6,310 nucleotides of DNA, taken from the NCBI RefSeq assembly GCF_020559915.1, contig NZ_JAJCLZ010000050.1, forward strand, positions 1-6,310, in the 5' to 3' direction. Below, one piece after another: positions 6,250 through 6,310 of the stretch. Numbering within the stretch: the first letter of the stretch is position 1; each line of letters begins with the position of its first letter. The notes beneath the pieces were generated by a model. The model was not told the DNA's origin and ran no database searches. It saw only the letters and a program-made list of their open reading frames with translations. A program made the position numbers and the translations under genes. Origin of the DNA: Ruminococcus sp. 210702-SL.1.03. GTDB taxonomy: Bacteria > Bacillota > Clostridia > Oscillospirales > Ruminococcaceae.

Positions 6250-6254
6250 CCTCC
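6250..6254 (-). promoter_or_regulatory. Ribosome binding site for terminase, start-deciding
   Basis: Minus-strand GGAGG, preceded by a run of six A. It lies 9 bases before ATT at 6240 (in the terminase frame) and 10 bases before TTG at 6239 (the -1-shifted frame, which ends after 13 codons). It is more than 50 bases before the GTG at 6198, too far to serve that codon directly. No comparable site lies just before the GTG. The spacing therefore points to initiation near 6240. Confidence 0.65.
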
Positions 6255-6269
6255 TTTTTTAGGCATAAG

Positions 6270-6297
6270 AAAAGCACCCTGCGCAAAGCAGAGTGCT
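6270..6297 (-). terminator. Intrinsic terminator upstream of the terminase gene
   Basis: Read on the minus strand, AGCACTCTGC and GCAGGGTGCT form a 10-base-pair stem with one G-U wobble around a 5-base TTTGC loop, followed by TTTTCTT. This is the layout of a Rho-independent terminator for leftward transcripts. The plus-strand reading has no T tract after the stem, so it acts in one direction only. The T tract is short and broken by a C, so termination may be partial. It lies only 15 bases before the terminase ribosome binding site, so transcripts arriving from beyond 6310 must read through it to reach the structural genes. It may serve as the 3' end of an upstream gene outside the window. Confidence 0.72.
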
Positions 6298-6310
6298 GAT
6301 GTGGATATAT

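Noticed and set aside
6255..6260. Run of six A before GGAGG as a possible slippery site feeding into terminase.
   Set aside because: The terminase frame has a TAA at 6247-6249 just after it, so slippage there cannot yield the terminase protein.
6198..6266. Small frame from ATG 6266 (MPKKGGNQLLRS..., 22 codons) ending at TAG 6198.
   Set aside because: It has no ribosome binding site of its own, begins beside the terminator T tract, and does not resemble any protein. Only its TTG at 6239 is considered as a possible leader start.

Overview
This GC-rich window reads as one minus-strand late structural operon of a tailed bacteriophage or prophage. The organism is most likely a Gram-positive Clostridia-type gut bacterium. 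I infer that host from strong AGGAGG-type ribosome binding sites, tight gene packing and protein families I know from Clostridia siphoviruses; no host gene is present to confirm it. Nothing convincing is encoded on the plus strand.

In transcription order, from high to low coordinates, the window opens with an intrinsic terminator (6270-6297). The large terminase follows (4822-6198, with a probable N-terminal extension to 6240), then a capsid scaffold protein (4372-4782) and an HK97-fold major capsid protein (3450-4352). Four small connector and completion genes come next: Gp19/Gp15-type head-tail connector (3027-3437), head closure protein (2681-3043), HK97 gp10-like neck protein (2446-2709) and tail terminator (2108-2449). 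The tail genes are a major tail protein (1540-2103), a tail assembly chaperone pair (1250-1528 and 870-1253) and the N-terminal 289 residues of the tape measure protein, which runs off the window at base 1. With no sheath gene between the tail terminator and the tube protein, the virion should be a siphovirus with a long non-contractile tail.

The genes form a continuous assembly line. Terminase pumps DNA into a procapsid built by scaffold and capsid protein; the connector, closure and neck proteins seal the vertex; the tail terminator caps a tube of major tail protein; and the chaperones load that tube onto the tape measure. Gaps are short (about 40 bases or less) or genes overlap, so translation is probably coupled along one transcript.

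Four points deserve attention. (1) There is a well-formed programmed -1 frameshift between the two chaperone frames: slippery A AAA AAC directly before the stop codon, a GC-rich hairpin 8 bases later, and no ribosome binding site for the downstream frame. (2) No portal, minor head or protease gene lies between terminase and scaffold, where they normally sit. (3) The terminase reading frame continues upstream of its first canonical start (GTG) to an ATT codon positioned behind the only good ribosome binding site. (4) An intrinsic terminator lies only 15 bases before that binding site, leaving no room for a promoter, so readthrough or antitermination seems needed.
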